NCBI GenBank assembly: GCA_943333015.1
Contig: CALQRR010000135.1
Location: 1-5,573, forward strand
Length of the DNA stretch: 5,573 bases
Reading direction: 5' to 3'
Source: Chitinophaga pinensis
GTDB taxonomy: Bacteria; Bacteroidota; Bacteroidia; M30B66
In this document: positions 1-5,573 of the stretch, piece after piece
Layout of the letters: the number at the start of each line of letters is the position of its first letter
How positions within the stretch are numbered: position 1 is the first letter of the stretch
Program-made: the position numbers and the translations under genes
The notes under the pieces: model-generated
Databases searched by the model: none
Seen by the model: only the letters and a program-made list of their open reading frames with translations
Told to the model about the DNA's origin: nothing

Positions 1-1841
1 CTTCCGGTTTCACGCAGTTGGATGGGAGATAATTGTCTGATAAAAGCACCTTTAACATCCCACAATTCTAAACCTACCTGATTGTCGCTATATGAAATGG
101 ATGCACGTGCAGTAAACACCCCCGTTGTTGGGTTTGGGAAAAGCACAAGCCTCCATGGAAAAGGAATTGGAACGCATCTACCCGAATGAACCGCATCGGG
201 ATTGACAGCTGATGGCATATGTACAACCTGAGCGGTATCTTTTACAAGGGTTGGGGGTTGGTTTACTGGCTTTTTTTCAATCCTACCTTTTTTATTGCGC
301 GGTTCAATAGCGACCGACTGTGACAGCTTCATGTTTATAGCCAACAATTCGTCTGGTATCGTGGTTCGGATGCGGGCAGCTAAGGGCGCTCCTCCGTATC
401 CCTTTCCGCGGACAATGGCTCCATCAAACAAACTCATATTTACAGGCAATGAATACCACATTTCACTCGTATAATAGAGGTTTCCACACGCATCATTGTG
501 AATGTGAGAATGTGCATTGATTGAAATCATCGCCCGGCTCATTTTGTTCCAACGGTATTTTCCTTGCGCATCAAAACAGGCTACAATAACGCGCTCGTAT
601 GCATCCGGAATGGAATCTGTCCCTATTATTAACGGAGGCACTCCCCTGCTCCTTTGATTCCGAAAGGCTGCATAAATATTCCCATCCCAATCCTGACTTA
701 CAGCAGGAATATTTATCGCATTAAATGTTTGAACCCAACGTGGTTTTCCAGCCAAATCGAACGTTGCGATGTAGGCCTTTTTTGCTGAAGTGGTATCGAT
801 TTTCATCCCATACAGATTTTTCTGCAGGGTAATATTGCCACCAATGACAAGTTGATTATCGTTTACTGTAATCGAATGAATCAACGATTTCCCCTCTGAA
901 TATCGAATCCATTTCAATTTCCCTGCGGCTGATAATCGTGCCACATAAGATTCAAACGGCTGATTGTATTGGGTTACTTTATCAAGTAAAGGTGCGGTAT
1001 GCGGCTTTAAGCCATCTGGCAAAACACCTTCACGAAAACTGCCTGCGATATATACATCACCGTCTGTTCCAACAGCAGAAAGCGATGCATCTTCAAAATA
1101 GGAACAACAACTTTTATCGAGGTATTTTAACTTGTACGTCCATTCCAGACGATGTTCTTTAGTTACTTTCTGTATGTAATTATGGGCAACATCTTTTGTT
1201 CCTCCACTGCCATTACTCACTTTTTCATGATCAACCTGTGTGATAATATATCCAGAATCTGGTGTTGAATTAAAACTGATCCAATCATCTTTTATCAAGC
1301 CCTTCACACCACAAAAACGTGTAAAATCACCTCGTGGATTCACTTCAACAAAAAAGTCATATTGTCCTACATCATTTTGTCCAGAATTGCCAGAACGATC
1401 AAACCCAACCGATTGGGTTGTCCCATCGTCCTGAATGACCGTCACATATTGTTGCATATACGATGTCCTGAAAGCGACAACCACCGTTCCATCTGCCAGC
1501 GATGTAACGCCCAATAATCTCCCATGATCGCACCATTGGCCACTTTTCAACAACCAATCAATCTCGCCTTGCGCATTATAACAGGTCACAAAAAACTGAT
1601 CGCTATAGCGATCTATTGGAAATCCTTTTCCACTACCCGAAAAAATCTCCGGTTCATCGCTCATGATCTGATAACTCGGCTGCTGATATTGACCAGCCGC
1701 AATGAGCCGGCCGTCTGATGTAACACAACTGCTCGAATAGCCCGTCAGTAAATTACTTCCCGATGAGGCCCATTCGAAATGCTGCGCATACATTGGCGTG
1801 AGACAAACGAGAAAAAACAGAATCACACAGCGTATAATCAT
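1..1841 (-). CDS. T9SS-exported beta-propeller-like repeat protein, C-terminus cut by window edge
   Basis: Reading the minus strand from the ATG at 1841-1839 gives 613 codons with no stop, running off the left edge. Residues 1-19 are a hydrophobic signal peptide ending MYA, with likely cleavage before Gln20 (AQHFEW). The mature part has about six units of 58-79 residues, each marked by a short G-x3-W turn/strand motif: G92-W96, G171-R175 (Trp replaced), H230-W234 (Gly replaced), G307-W311, G365-W369 and G427-W431. Blade-like strings such as DGDVYIAGSF (260-269) and GNIYAAF also occur. This pattern resembles SBBP-type beta-propeller proteins. A Lys/Pro-rich linker (about 520-550) leads to a type A T9SS sorting domain starting at LFPNPTTG (567-574). 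Only about 45 residues of that domain are visible, so perhaps 20-35 residues are missing. The protein is therefore predicted to cross the outer membrane by T9SS and be secreted or surface-bound. Ligand and function are unknown. The start is favoured because the signal peptide begins directly at this ATG. Confidence 0.9.
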   Translation of the reverse strand, partial: MIIRCVILFFLVCLTPMYAQHFEWASSGSNLLTGYSSSCVTSDGRLIAAGQYQQPSYQIMSDEPEIFSGSGKGFPIDRYSDQFFVTCYNAQGEIDWLLKSGQWCDHGRLLGVTSLADGTVVVAFRTSYMQQYVTVIQDDGTTQSVGFDRSGNSGQNDVGQYDFFVEVNPRGDFTRFCGVKGLIKDDWISFNSTPDSGYIITQVDHEKVSNGSGGTKDVAHNYIQKVTKEHRLEWTYKLKYLDKSCCSYFEDASLSAVGTDGDVYIAGSFREGVLPDGLKPHTAPLLDKVTQYNQPFESYVARLSAAGKLKWIRYSEGKSLIHSITVNDNQLVIGGNITLQKNLYGMKIDTTSAKKAYIATFDLAGKPRWVQTFNAINIPAVSQDWDGNIYAAFRNQRSRGVPPLIIGTDSIPDAYERVIVACFDAQGKYRWNKMSRAMISINAHSHIHNDACGNLYYTSEMWYSLPVNMSLFDGAIVRGKGYGGAPLAARIRTTIPDELLAINMKLSQSVAIEPRNKKGRIEKKPVNQPPTLVKDTAQVVHMPSAVNPDAVHSGRCVPIPFPWRLVLFPNPTTGVFTARASISYSDNQVGLELWDVKGAFIRQLSPIQLRETG

Positions 1842-1846
1842 GGTGA

Positions 1847-1875
1847 TAAATTTAGCGACATTTCAACACAACAAT
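1847..1875 (-). promoter_or_regulatory. Candidate Bacteroidota promoter for the minus-strand T9SS gene
   Basis: Read on the minus strand, TTG (1874-1872) is followed by 17 bp and then TAAATTTA (1854-1847). This matches the Bacteroidota housekeeping pattern TTG / TAnnTTTG except for the last base. The -7-like box ends only 5 bp before the ATG at 1841, so a transcript from it would be leaderless or nearly so. No Shine-Dalgarno sequence precedes that ATG, which fits. The region is AT-rich, so a chance match is possible. Confidence 0.35.
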
Positions 1876-1891
1876 CTCGTTATAGAATCAT

Positions 1892-1928
1892 TTTCGAGGC
1901 TTTCGATTTAATTAAATAATTTCGAAAT
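1892..1928. repeat. TTTCGA cluster with two adjacent palindromes, possible operator
   Basis: The middle of the divergent intergenic region holds three TTTCGA words (starting at 1892, 1901 and 1920). It also holds two perfect palindromes one base apart: ATTTAATTAAAT (1906-1917) and ATTTCGAAAT (1919-1928). TTTCGA at 1901-1906 also faces TCGAAA at 1922-1927 as an inverted repeat. The cluster lies between the two outward-facing promoter candidates, a natural place for a regulator shared by both T9SS genes. That role is inferred; short palindromes arise easily in AT-rich DNA. Confidence 0.35.
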
Positions 1929-1960
1929 CAGACCGATGTACTTTAAAATACGTCCCCCTA

Positions 1961-1988
1961 TTGATCTTCACAAATCAACGTATCTTCG
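1961..1988 (+). promoter_or_regulatory. Candidate Bacteroidota promoter for the 530-residue T9SS gene
   Basis: TTG (1961-1963), a 17-bp spacer and TATCTTCG (1981-1988) match the Bacteroidota -33/-7 pattern TTG / TAnnTTTG with one mismatch. Transcription would begin around 1994-1997, giving a leader of about 10-14 nt that just includes the ribosome binding site. The 17-bp spacing equals that of the opposite-facing candidate. Confidence 0.5.
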
Positions 1989-1998
1989 GGAATAAATC

Positions 1999-2006
1999 AG
2001 GAAGGA
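1999..2006 (+). promoter_or_regulatory. Ribosome binding site AGGAAGGA
   Basis: A purine-rich AGGAAGGA ends one base before the ATG at 2008. Its AGGA at 1999-2002 is correctly spaced, 5 bases from the start. It is the only clear Shine-Dalgarno-like site in the window, and it fixes the start of the 530-residue gene. Confidence 0.6.
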
Positions 2007-2007
2007 T

Positions 2008-3600
2008 ATGAAACAATTACACCTCACTATTTTCAGTATTCTCTTGTTCTGCACTTCCGTATTTTCTCAAGATTTTGTGTGGATTCAACCCGACACCAAC
2101 CATACAGTAGCGACCAATAATACTTCTGAATTACCTGTTTTAGCCACCCAGGATGGCGGTCTACTGGATGTGCAACCTGAATCAGATTTACTTAGCTATG
2201 ATCAATTTGCATTTGGAGCATGGAGGCTTGAAAAGCGAAATGCTCAGGGGATTCTTCAATGGCAGTATGTAATGAGCGATTCTGTTTCGGTGCGGGATTT
2301 GGCTGAAGATGACTCGGGGCGGGTATATGTGGGTGGTATATTTATGAATCGGTTTATTTCTGCGGGACATCTTCCAACACTTAATACCCAGCCATCTGAT
2401 TATGGAATAAATATGTTTTTGTTGCGAATCAATGTGGACGGAAGTTTTGACTGGATTAGAAATTTAAGTTTAGGCCTGAGTGGTTTGGGGAATGAACGTT
2501 TGGATGCGCTAGCCATTGATGCGCAAAACCGCTGTTGGTATGGCTATAACACGTATCAACAGATTCGGATTCGAAGAATCAACGACCTAGGCAACGATGT
2601 GCAGAGTTATGTGTACGATGAAGGATTGCTGCTGGGTGATATGGAATTTGATGCTCAAGGAAACTTATTTGTTAGCGGAGCCGTCGGCATTGGTTCAATG
2701 ACAGTGAACAACACCGTCTATACTGCTCCTCATACCTACAACCATTTTATCTCCAAGATTTCTTCAACTGGCATAAGTGAATGGGTCAACTTTTATGCAG
2801 ATATCACATTTCAATATCCCGCACTGGATGTTGATAATGATGGCAATGTCTATTTTTCAGTAGCCCTATTTGAAGAAAGCTCATATGGCACAACAGTATT
2901 AATTCCGTCCTCTTTTGGTGGTGATTTTGCTCTTGTAAAATTGACTTCTTCCGGGACTGTTTTGTGGGCCAAAGACATCCCCGAACAATCAGGCTTTGGT
3001 GACTTCCTTCTCTTAAACCGAAAATCCTTGAGCATTGATAATGTCGGCCAGATATGGCTTGCAGGCACGTTCAGGGGTGATCTTGATTTTGGTACCGGTC
3101 TTTTTATGACTACTGGAAATATTCAAAACAATAATCCACTATTTCTCCGGTATGATACTGATGGAATACTTAACCGAGCCCTTCAAGGAGGTGGTAATTC
3201 CTTTGATTTAGCGAGTGGAATTTCAGTATCAGCTAACGGAGATCTCTATTTTTCAGCGCTTGTGAGAGATACCATTTCATTTGGAAGCCTTTCGGATACA
3301 TTGCCTTCAGACTATTGTCCTCTCATCGGCAAATGGTCCGAGAATCCATTTGCAAGCATCTTTTCATCTGCCAATACAGATACTATAAAGCTCTTTCCAA
3401 ATCCATCTACTGGTATTTTGAAAATAAACTCAATCCATACACCTGATCGTATTCGGATCATGGATCTTCAAGGCCGCTTCATCCGCGAAATGAGCGGAGA
3501 TAATTCCTTCGATGTAAGTGATTTACCTGCAGCGATGTATCTTGTGCAGGTTTTCCAAAAGGAACAACTCACTGTTTCTCGATGGATTAAAAACCATTGA
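2008..3600 (+). CDS. T9SS-exported beta-propeller-like repeat protein with type A sorting domain
   Basis: This is a complete 530-residue protein. Residues 1-20 form a signal peptide (Lys2, hydrophobic core, VFS before Gln21). The mature part has about six repeats of 50-70 residues marked by a G-x3-W motif: G81-W85, G145-W149, a degenerate G195-Q199, G255-W259, G316-W320, and G386-R390 (Trp lost). Between them lie blade strings such as SGRVYVGGIF (103-112), GNLFVSGAV (218-226), GNVYFSVALF (279-288), GQIWLAGTF (347-355) and GDLYFSALV (411-419). This resembles SBBP-type beta-propellers; no catalytic motif is visible. The last about 74 residues are a T9SS type A sorting domain, with LFPNPSTG at 462-469, IMDLQGR near 484-490, and an ending of MYLVQVF...RWIKNH. 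The protein is thus predicted to be exported and then released or anchored at the surface. It has the same architecture as the divergent neighbour and is likely a diverged paralogue. Its biological role is unknown. Confidence 0.93.
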   Translation: MKQLHLTIFSILLFCTSVFSQDFVWIQPDTNHTVATNNTSELPVLATQDGGLLDVQPESDLLSYDQFAFGAWRLEKRNAQGILQWQYVMSDSVSVRDLAEDDSGRVYVGGIFMNRFISAGHLPTLNTQPSDYGINMFLLRINVDGSFDWIRNLSLGLSGLGNERLDALAIDAQNRCWYGYNTYQQIRIRRINDLGNDVQSYVYDEGLLLGDMEFDAQGNLFVSGAVGIGSMTVNNTVYTAPHTYNHFISKISSTGISEWVNFYADITFQYPALDVDNDGNVYFSVALFEESSYGTTVLIPSSFGGDFALVKLTSSGTVLWAKDIPEQSGFGDFLLLNRKSLSIDNVGQIWLAGTFRGDLDFGTGLFMTTGNIQNNNPLFLRYDTDGILNRALQGGGNSFDLASGISVSANGDLYFSALVRDTISFGSLSDTLPSDYCPLIGKWSENPFASIFSSANTDTIKLFPNPSTGILKINSIHTPDRIRIMDLQGRFIREMSGDNSFDVSDLPAAMYLVQVFQKEQLTVSRWIKNH

Positions 3601-3622
3601 TCACATAATCAAACAGCTCATT

Positions 3623-4069
3623 ATGAAAATGATCGAAAATAGCATTGTCGTTCATTGCACCCCGGGGCGACTTTGGGATACTTTAACAAAACCGGAAGAA
3701 ACAAAGAAATACATGTACGGTTGCGAAACGGTTTCTGATTGGCAAATAGGTAGTTCGCTCATTTGGCGTGGTGTATATGATGGAAAGCAAATGGATTTTG
3801 TCACGGGAACTATCACCCTATTAAAACCACCTTTTCAACTCGCCTATACGACGTTCGATCCGAATTCAACATTGGAAAATATTCCTGAGAATTATCTAAC
3901 GGTCACATACACCTTGCAAGAAATCCCAGAAGGAGTTTTACTTACTGTTTCCCAAGGAGATTACGATGCTGTTGCAGAAGGCGAAAAACGGTATAATGAA
4001 GCTTGGAATAACGGAACGGGTTGGTCTCCAATTTTGGAAGAGATTAAAAAAGTAGCCGAAAAAAGATGA
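3623..4069 (+). CDS. SRPBCC/AHSA1-type START-like protein
   Basis: A 148-residue cytosolic protein without a signal peptide or membrane segment. It has the pattern of the AHSA1-like (activator of Hsp90 ATPase C-terminal type) branch of the SRPBCC superfamily: an opening strand (IENSIVVHC), then PGRLWDTLTKPEETKKYM (14-31) with Trp18, Pro24 and Tyr30. A Trp-rich strand follows (WQIGSSLIWRGVYDGK, 40-55), then a long beta-sheet, and a C-terminal helix starting GWSPILEEIKK (133-143). The family's helix-grip fold makes a cavity for hydrophobic ligands, but most bacterial members have no assigned ligand, and none can be named here. The frame is open further upstream to an ATG at 3518, but that part overlaps the preceding gene and does not look like this family. 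The start is ATG 3623, or possibly ATG 3629 (MIENSI), and neither has a clear Shine-Dalgarno sequence. The 22-bp gap after the T9SS gene would allow co-transcription, though no functional link is apparent. Confidence 0.88.
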   Translation: MKMIENSIVVHCTPGRLWDTLTKPEETKKYMYGCETVSDWQIGSSLIWRGVYDGKQMDFVTGTITLLKPPFQLAYTTFDPNSTLENIPENYLTVTYTLQEIPEGVLLTVSQGDYDAVAEGEKRYNEAWNNGTGWSPILEEIKKVAEKR

Positions 4070-4091
4070 TCATTTTGCACTGTTCGTGTGA

Positions 4092-4119
4092 TTGACCAAT
4101 GAAAAAACGATTACAACTG
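4092..4119 (+). promoter_or_regulatory. Weak candidate promoter for the class D beta-lactamase gene
   Basis: TTG (4092-4094), 17 bp and TACAACTG (4112-4119) share the spacing of the two promoter candidates at 1842-2007. The -7 box matches only four of the six fixed positions of TAnnTTTG. If used, it would give a leader of about 90 nt containing the hairpins at 4158-4204. The match is too weak to stand alone. Confidence 0.22.
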
Positions 4120-4157
4120 CATTTTCTCACACAGGTTCAAAACACAGTTCCAATTTC

Positions 4158-4204
4158 CCTGTTAGGTAATTGCGAGAAAAAATATTTTAACAGGAATTCT
4201 CCTG
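4158..4204 (+). promoter_or_regulatory. Two mutually exclusive hairpins in the beta-lactamase leader
   Basis: CCTGTTA (4158-4164) is perfectly complementary to TAACAGG (4188-4194), and two G-U pairs can extend the stem inward. The segment CAGGA (4191-4195) is also complementary to TCCTG (4200-4204), giving a 5-bp stem with a 4-base loop. Both stems use 4191-4194, so only one can form at a time. The second stem ends 13 bases before the ATG at 4218, within the ribosome footprint. Alternative pairing near a start codon is typical of translational or attenuation control, but that role is inferred. No U-run follows either stem, so neither looks like an intrinsic terminator. Confidence 0.3.
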
Positions 4205-4217
4205 AATATTCACCTTT

Positions 4218-5033
4218 ATGAAAATACGTTTATTGTTTCTGCTGTGCGGATGTCTGTTTCTATTATCCTGCTCTGGTAAACAGGAGCCACTCATACGCAC
4301 GTCGCTACGACACTATTATGAACCTTACCGTGTAAATGGATTTTTGGCCTTGGAAGATCCATCCAGAGAAACCATTCTCGTTTCCGATCCAACCATTTTC
4401 AGAACAGCATTTACTCCAGCATCAACATTTAAAATCTGCCATTCACTCATAGCGCTCGAAACCGGTGTAATCAAAGATGAATCAACTGTTTTGAAATGGG
4501 ATAGTGTAGATCGTGACAATCCCAACTGGAACAAAGATCAAAATCTGACCGAAGCGTTTCAGAATTCAACGGTATGGTATTACCAGGAAGTGGCGCGTCG
4601 CATCGGTGGAACACGAATGAAAACCTGGCTCGAGAAAGCCGATTATGGGAATGCGGATACAACAGGCGGAATAGACAAATTCTGGCTGAAAGGCGGATTG
4701 AGAATCAGCCCGGAACAACAACTTCAGTTTATACAAAAACTGCACAAAGATCAATTGCCTTTTTCCAAACGGTCGATGGATATTGTTAAAAAAATGATGG
4801 TTTCCAAAGATTCCGCAGGATTTGTTCTTCGAGGGAAAACGGGTTGGGGAAATCAGGAAACTATCCAAGTAGGCTGGTTTGTAGGATATGCCGAAACTGA
4901 GGATCGCGTTGTGTATTTTGCCAATTTGGTCCGCATGGCCGATTCCAGTAGTAATGATATGCTTTTTGATCAATCTCGCCGCGGTGTTGTTTCCAGCGCA
5001 TTGAATGATTACTTTTCAGGAACACTCAAGTAA
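4218..5033 (+). CDS. Class D (OXA-type) beta-lactamase family lipoprotein
   Basis: This 271-residue protein has the usual class D length and every family motif in order. STFK is at 69-72: Ser69 is the acylated nucleophile and Lys72 the lysine that is carboxylated in this family. S-T-V (SxV) is at 117-119, YGN at 143-145, Trp156 lies within FWLKGGLRIS (155-164), KTG at 207-209, and GWFVGY at 219-224. Nothing essential is missing, so it is predicted to hydrolyse beta-lactams through a serine acyl-enzyme. Its spectrum cannot be read from the sequence. Residues 1-18 are a lipoprotein signal (hydrophobic core, LLSC with lipidated Cys18), so the enzyme should be membrane-anchored, either periplasmic or at the outer membrane. 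There is no Shine-Dalgarno sequence. No resistance cassette, attachment site or mobile element is nearby, and no BlaR/BlaI-type regulator is seen, which suggests a resident chromosomal gene. Less likely alternatives are a weakly active YbxI-like protein or a penicillin-sensing relative of the BlaR1 sensor domain. Confidence 0.93.
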   Translation: MKIRLLFLLCGCLFLLSCSGKQEPLIRTSLRHYYEPYRVNGFLALEDPSRETILVSDPTIFRTAFTPASTFKICHSLIALETGVIKDESTVLKWDSVDRDNPNWNKDQNLTEAFQNSTVWYYQEVARRIGGTRMKTWLEKADYGNADTTGGIDKFWLKGGLRISPEQQLQFIQKLHKDQLPFSKRSMDIVKKMMVSKDSAGFVLRGKTGWGNQETIQVGWFVGYAETEDRVVYFANLVRMADSSSNDMLFDQSRRGVVSSALNDYFSGTLK

Positions 5034-5102
5034 ACACTTTTCTTGTTTTGTCTAATGGCAACCTGTCCTTCTTTCTGGTAGGATGATTGAACGCTTTTTA
5101 AC

Positions 5103-5573
5103 ATGCGCCTCCTCCTCCCCTTTTTGCTGTTTTGTTTTCACCTGAGCACGGCTCAACTTCAATGCAAAACCCGCCGGACATCCACGAAAGCAATCACGAC
5201 ATGCCTGCATGAAAACGGGAAATTGGCCTCCGAAGAAATCTGGGATCTGAACCATACACACGGTCAATTCGCTGGCTTTTCAAACTCCGGCGAAAAGCTG
5301 TTCACCTATTATCCACGTTCCGTTGGCGGACATGCATCCGTAATTGCCACATATCATCCAAATGGTCAGCTTTCTCAGGTGGAATTCCGTGGACAACCCG
5401 ATGGAGGCATTCAGCGGGAACACGAAATCAGAGAATATGCACCCAATGGCAATTTGATTTCACTCCGTGATCTTTCCTATCCAACCAAACTCCAATGGCC
5501 GTTCAAACAGGAAATCACAACAGATACACCAGTTGTGAAACACACGACAAAACCTGCAGAATGTGGCGAAATA
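5103..5573 (+). CDS. Secreted MORN-2/YwqK-like repeat protein, C-terminus cut by window edge
   Basis: The frame from ATG 5103 stays open for 157 codons to the last base of the window. An in-frame TGA at 5088-5090 rules out an earlier start. Residues 1-17 form a signal peptide (LLLPFLLFCF core, ending STA before Gln18). No lipobox is seen, so signal peptidase I export is expected. The rest contains repeated [HY]-x-x-N-G-x-L units: HENGKLASE (36-44), a degenerate SNSGEKLFTYY (60-70), YHPNGQLSQVEF (84-95) and YAPNGNLISL (112-121). The NG (or SG) positions are 24-28 residues apart. This is the look of MORN-2 repeats, often annotated in Bacteroidota as YwqK-family antitoxin, a label with little functional support for exported proteins. 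The repeats form beta-hairpins; the role is unknown. It starts 69 bp after the beta-lactamase gene with no clear ribosome binding site or terminator between, so co-transcription is possible. Confidence 0.75.
   Translation, partial: MRLLLPFLLFCFHLSTAQLQCKTRRTSTKAITTCLHENGKLASEEIWDLNHTHGQFAGFSNSGEKLFTYYPRSVGGHASVIATYHPNGQLSQVEFRGQPDGGIQREHEIREYAPNGNLISLRDLSYPTKLQWPFKQEITTDTPVVKHTTKPAECGEI

Noticed and set aside
938..1718. Short plus-strand open frames of 64-74 codons
   Set aside because: They lie wholly inside the long minus-strand T9SS gene, have no recognisable domains or start signals, and are shadows of its coding sequence.
3518..3622. N-terminal extension of the SRPBCC protein from ATG 3518
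   Set aside because: This stretch overlaps the sorting domain of the preceding gene in another frame, and the SRPBCC fold begins near 3629.
4091..4100. ATTGACCAAT as a terminator hairpin after the SRPBCC gene
   Set aside because: The stem is only 4 bp with a 2-base loop and no T-run follows.
4183..4190. TATTTTAA as a -7 box for the beta-lactamase gene
   Set aside because: There is no TTG at the expected distance upstream, and the box overlaps the hairpin arm.
4566..4973. A 135-codon minus-strand open frame antisense to the beta-lactamase gene
   Set aside because: The plus-strand frame has all class D motifs, while the antisense product has no family pattern, signal or ribosome site.
5061..5079. 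ACC...GGT pairing as a terminator after the beta-lactamase gene
   Set aside because: Only three base pairs can form, so there is no credible stem or T-tract.
5052..5267. A 71-codon minus-strand open frame
   Set aside because: It overlaps the signal peptide and repeats of the plus-strand secreted protein and shows no domain features.

Overview
The window looks like an ordinary chromosomal segment from a member of the Bacteroidota. Three things point there. Two secreted proteins carry the C-terminal LFPNP-[ST]-TG sorting signal of the type IX secretion system (T9SS), which is confined to that phylum. Several genes lack a clear Shine-Dalgarno sequence. Candidate promoters resemble the Bacteroidota form (TTG, 17 bp, TAnnTTTG) rather than the E. 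coli -35/-10 form. The genus cannot be told from the sequence. I see no transposase, integrase, tRNA, rRNA or CRISPR array.

Layout: (1) 1-1841, minus strand: a large T9SS-exported repeat protein whose C-terminus runs off the left edge. (2) 1842-2007: a divergent intergenic region with a candidate promoter facing each way and a cluster of TTTCGA words and palindromes between them. (3) 2008-3600, plus strand: a second, complete T9SS cargo protein of 530 residues. It shares the same architecture: signal peptide, six units marked by a G-x3-[W/R]-like motif, and a type A sorting domain. (4) 3623-4069: a 148-residue cytosolic SRPBCC/AHSA1-type protein only 22 bp downstream. (5) 4070-4217: a leader region with a possible promoter and two hairpins that cannot form together. 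(6) 4218-5033: a lipoprotein with the complete class D (OXA-type) beta-lactamase motif set. (7) 5103-5573: the start of a secreted protein with MORN-2/YwqK-like repeats, cut by the right edge.

The two T9SS proteins probably make up a surface or secreted protein pair controlled from one shared region. The other genes show no obvious pathway link to them or to each other. The most notable items are the intact class D beta-lactamase in a non-mobile setting, its structured leader, and the divergent paralogue-like T9SS pair. I found no clear evidence of a wholly new multi-gene system.
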